From an uncultured Senegalimassilia sp. (GTDB lineage Bacteria; Actinomycetota; Coriobacteriia; Coriobacteriales; Eggerthellaceae): a stretch of 16,076 nt of DNA. The position numbers and the translations under genes were made by a program. The stretch spans positions 1 through 16,076 of the forward strand of contig NZ_CAKTYH010000036.1 in assembly GCF_934632265.1 (NCBI RefSeq). The letters run 5' to 3'. The notes under the pieces are model-generated. The model had not been told where the DNA came from, made no database searches, and saw only the letters and a program-made list of their open reading frames with translations. Shown here piece by piece: positions 13,525-16,076 of this stretch (position 1 is the stretch's first letter; every line of letters begins with the position of its first letter).

Positions 13525-15693
13525 ATGCCGGAAACGCCGGCTGGGAGCCATGCACGCAACCGCTCGCGAAGCGCATACGCAAGCCCCGCATCGGATTCTT
13601 ACACGCAAAACCGTTCCAACATGCACGGCCGCGCCGCAAGCGGCCCGGCAGCCACATCGCGCACGGCCCGTCAATCGAACGCCGCAACGGACGGCCGTCA
13701 CGGCAGCGCGCACGGCGCATCGCCGCGAACCTCGCGCGCATCCGGCAACGTAGAAAAGCCCAAGCGAAAGAAATCGCGCTACATCCCCGCCCTCGACGGC
13801 CTGCGAGCGCTCGCCGTGCTCGGCGTTATCGCTTACCACATGGGCATGGCATGGATGCCCGGCGGCCTGCTCGGCGTCACCGTGTTCTTCGTGTTGTCGG
13901 GCTACCTGATCACCAGCCTGCTGCTCATCGAATGGGATTCCACGGGCACCATCGACCTGCAGCAGTTCTGGCTACGCCGCGTGAAACGCCTGTTCCCGGC
14001 CATCGCCTTCGTCATCATAGTCACCGCCGTGCTGTGCACGTTGTTCGACCACAGCCTGCTCACGAAGCTGCGCGAGGACATGTGGGCGGCGCTTTGCTGG
14101 GTGACCAACTGGTGGTACATCCTGCGCGACGTGTCCTACTTCGATGCCCTGGGCGCCCCCAGCCCCGTCACGCATTTCTGGTCGCTGGCCATCGAGGAGC
14201 AGTTCTACGTGGTTTGGCCCGTGGTGCTCATCCTTGCGCACAAGTTCGGCGTGAAGCGCACCCATATGCGCAACGCCACCTTCGCGCTCGCCTTGGCATC
14301 CGCACTTGAGATGGCGATCCTGTTCAACCCCGACGTCGACCCCTCACGCGTGTACTACGGAACCGACACCCGCGCATTCAGCCTGCTCATCGGCGCATGG
14401 CTTGCCTTCGTATGGCCGTCGAACCAACTGGGCGCGGACAACGAGATCCACCTTGACCGCAACGTGCGGCTGGCGCTCGATGCCGTGGGCGGCATCGCGC
14501 TCATCGGCTTGGTGGCCATGATGGCGGGCATCGATGGCACGTCGGCGTTCATGTACCGCGGCGGCATCCTGCTCGCCTCCGTGATCACCATGGTCATCAT
14601 CGCCGTTATCGTGCACCCGTCTAGCCTGTTGGCGAAGGTGTTCGCCGCAAAACCGCTCGTGTGGATCGGCCTGCACTCCTACGGCATGTACCTGTGGCAC
14701 TACCCCATCCTTCTGCTTATGAACCCGCGCAGCAACATCGACGGCACCCCGTGGTGGATGTACCTGGTAGAGCTTGCCGTCATCTTCGCCATCTCGTGGT
14801 TCTCCTATAAGTTCGTGGAAGACCCCATCCGCCATGGCGCCATCGGGAAGTTCGTGGGCGATGTGCGCAGCGGGCAGATCCTGCTTGCCGACTGGCTTCG
14901 CACCCATGCCCTGCCCACGGCGGCTGCCTCCGTTCTCACCATCGTCTGCATCGGCGGGCTGATCTTCGTGCCCGACACCTCTGCGCTTGAGAGCGGCGAT
15001 CTGCTGAAGGACGAATCGGCGCATGTTGCGGGTCTGCCGGCGGACACGTCGGACGCCGCCACGACAGCCGAAAAGCCCAAACTCGATGTGCTCATGATCG
15101 GCGACTCGGTATCAGTGCGAGCCATCCCCAACTTCACCGAAACGTTCCCCTACGGCGCCATCGATGCCGCCGTGAACCGTCAGCTCACCGTCGGCGAGGA
15201 AGTGTACCGCTCCTATGCCGAACAGGACATCGTGGGCAATGTGGTGGTGTTCGCGCTGGGAACGAACGGGCAGGTCACGGATGAGCAATTAGACGACCTG
15301 CTTGGCGTGGTGGGCACCGAGAAGCACGTGTTCTTCGTGAACACCCGTAGCCCGCAAAGCTGGATGGCGGAAACGAACGCCGCGCTCGATCGCGCCGCTG
15401 AGCGCTACGGCAATGTGCAGGTGATCAACTGGTACGACCTGAGCGCATCGCACGGCACCTGGTTCGATGGCGACGGCACGCACTTGTCCTCGGAAGGCGC
15501 GCAGGCCTATATCGACATGGTCCACGACGCCATCGGAAGCCTTCTGCCCGAGCACAAGGAAGGCGACCAGGTTGCGCACGCGGAAACACCCTTTGAGGCT
15601 GCAACCTCGAAGTCCATCGCAGCCCAGCAGGCAGCCGTAGCCTCCATTGCCACCAACATGGCCAACAGCCTTGGAGAGCACCCACAGCAATAG
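13525..15693 (+). CDS. OatA/OafA-like membrane acyltransferase fused to SGNH esterase domain
   Basis: 722 residues. Proteins of this design move acetyl groups across the membrane and attach them to cell-wall sugars; OatA O-acetylates MurNAc and gives lysozyme resistance. Order: Ser/Arg/Ala-rich cytoplasmic tail (1-84); acyltransferase-3 membrane domain (about 86-450) with ALDGLRALAVLGVIAYH (H105), FFVLSGYLIT, FWLRRVKRLFPA and WSLAIEEQFYVVWP (E224/E225); another membrane helix near 470-487; then an extracellular SGNH domain (about 510-690). Its catalytic residues are visible: GDSVS (S528), GTNG (N581) and DGTH (D650, H653). AAGGGA lies 7 bases before the ATG. The substrate cannot be read from sequence; peptidoglycan is favoured by domain order and by the lysozyme gene in the same window. 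It sits on the opposite strand between coaE and the rpsA-like gene and has its own promoter and terminator. Confidence 0.92.
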   Translation: MPETPAGSHARNRSRSAYASPASDSYTQNRSNMHGRAASGPAATSRTARQSNAATDGRHGSAHGASPRTSRASGNVEKPKRKKSRYIPALDGLRALAVLGVIAYHMGMAWMPGGLLGVTVFFVLSGYLITSLLLIEWDSTGTIDLQQFWLRRVKRLFPAIAFVIIVTAVLCTLFDHSLLTKLREDMWAALCWVTNWWYILRDVSYFDALGAPSPVTHFWSLAIEEQFYVVWPVVLILAHKFGVKRTHMRNATFALALASALEMAILFNPDVDPSRVYYGTDTRAFSLLIGAWLAFVWPSNQLGADNEIHLDRNVRLALDAVGGIALIGLVAMMAGIDGTSAFMYRGGILLASVITMVIIAVIVHPSSLLAKVFAAKPLVWIGLHSYGMYLWHYPILLLMNPRSNIDGTPWWMYLVELAVIFAISWFSYKFVEDPIRHGAIGKFVGDVRSGQILLADWLRTHALPTAAASVLTIVCIGGLIFVPDTSALESGDLLKDESAHVAGLPADTSDAATTAEKPKLDVLMIGDSVSVRAIPNFTETFPYGAIDAAVNRQLTVGEEVYRSYAEQDIVGNVVVFALGTNGQVTDEQLDDLLGVVGTEKHVFFVNTRSPQSWMAETNAALDRAAERYGNVQVINWYDLSASHGTWFDGDGTHLSSEGAQAYIDMVHDAIGSLLPEHKEGDQVAHAETPFEAATSKSIAAQQAAVASIATNMANSLGEHPQQ

Positions 15694-15730
15694 GCGCGTC
15701 TTAGCCGTCAAACAATCGAGCCGAACCGCT

Positions 15731-15781
15731 CAGCCCGTAATCGCCTGCAGCCAACGCATCGCGATTGCGGGCTGATTTTAT
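15731..15781 (+). terminator. Terminator of the acyltransferase gene
   Basis: CAGCCCGTAATCGC (15731-15744) pairs with GCGATTGCGGGCTG (15761-15774), 14 pairs including one G-U, around a 16-base loop, followed by ATTTTAT. It starts 38 bases after the stop codon. I see nothing further in 15782-15890. Confidence 0.85.
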
Positions 15782-15890
15782 CGAGGGGCGAAGGCCGATA
15801 CATCCATGCCTGCGCCCTCCGAACACGCCTTCTCAGGCCTTCTCGCCCATTGACCGAAACGCAAACACCCCTCGATAGCCCCGGACGCAA

Positions 15891-15920
15891 CAAGGCCCCC
15901 GGCGTATGCCGGGGGCCTTG
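15891..15920 (-). terminator. Terminator hairpin of the rpsA-like gene
   Basis: A perfect 13-bp GC-rich stem (CAAGGCCCCCGGC at 15891-15903 with 15908-15920) and a 4-base loop, 42 bases past the - strand stop codon at 15963. No T-tract follows on either side; it could serve both convergent genes. Confidence 0.7.
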
Positions 15921-15962
15921 CGGATGCTAAGCGGTTGCTTGAAGCCTAACGCTTAAGTCAGC

Positions 15963-16076
15963 TTATTCAGCCTGCTCCTCAGCGGGCTTGTCGGCCTTCT
16001 TCTCGCGCTTCTTGGCCGGCTTCTCCTCAACCTGGATGGACTCGTCCACGGGGATCTCGAAGCCCATCTCAGCAGC
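15963..16076 (-). CDS. rpsA: C-terminal end of probable 30S ribosomal protein S1 (partial)
   Basis: Only the last 37 codons are in the window; the gene enters from the right edge. The frame ends in a Lys/Glu/Ala-rich tail (EEKPAKKREKKADKPAEEQ) after AAEMGFEIPVDESI. Such charged disordered tails are common on actinobacterial S1. The main support is gene order: rpsA, coaE and uvrB are neighbours on one strand in many actinobacteria, and here coaE and uvrB follow on the same strand. The tail alone would not exclude another ribosomal or translation protein. S1 helps mRNA bind the 30S subunit. Confidence 0.65.
   Translation of the reverse strand, partial: AAEMGFEIPVDESIQVEEKPAKKREKKADKPAEEQAE

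Noticed and set aside
13508..13753. ATG at 13508 preceded by AAGGGAG, opening another frame across the acyltransferase start
   Set aside because: The product is Arg/Ala/Thr-rich low complexity and overlaps a real coding region; most likely chance, though a leader peptide cannot be fully excluded.
15779..15877. 10-bp inverted repeat TATCGAGGGG / CCCCTCGATA, 79 bp apart
   Set aside because: Arms are too far apart for a simple terminator, and the middle shows no supporting structure; probably chance.

Overview
The window is GC-rich, gene-dense bacterial chromosome that reads like a high-GC actinobacterium, most likely class Coriobacteriia (Eggerthellaceae-like). This is inferred from the (rpsA)-coaE-uvrB order on one strand, which is the usual actinobacterial order, from the codon use, and from a BspA-like leucine-rich protein lying next to a MoxR/vWA pair. 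No tRNA, rRNA, CRISPR array, insertion sequence or phage gene was seen.

Layout, left to right. (1) 1-236: a short non-coding edge holding the recN terminator. (2) recN (-), a DNA double-strand-break repair SMC-like ATPase. (3) A 677-residue cytoplasmic leucine-rich-repeat protein (-), divergent from (4) a two-gene operon (+): a 513-residue vWA protein with a degenerate metallopeptidase-like N-terminus, then a MoxR-type AAA+ ATPase. The operon ends at a 56-bp perfect palindrome shared with (5) a convergent Rrf2/IscR-like regulator (-). (6) A membrane-anchored GH25 lysozyme (+) with five 39-bp tandem repeats in its cytoplasmic tail, followed by (7) larE (+), an ATP-dependent sulfur-insertion protein. 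(8) uvrB (-) and coaE (-), then (9) a divergent OatA/OafA-like acyltransferase-SGNH protein (+), and (10) at the right edge the C-terminal 37 codons of a gene on the - strand that is probably rpsA.

Functional themes. DNA repair is represented by recN and uvrB. Both carry the same 14-bp sequence GAACAnnnGTACGT (written with its variable bases as n) at their promoters, which I propose as a LexA-type SOS operator. Cell-envelope work is represented by the GH25 lysozyme and the acyltransferase; both have Ser/Arg/Ala-rich cytoplasmic N-terminal tails that share a short coding segment in the same reading frame. The least understood part is the LRR / vWA / MoxR locus, whose divergent promoters appear to overlap. 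It looks like an AAA+ ATPase-vWA machine with a repeat protein as possible sensor or substrate adaptor.

Several promoters share an extended -10 of the form TGnTAnnnT, and the lysozyme gene looks leaderless. Most gene ends carry long GC-rich hairpins, some with a T-tract and some without.
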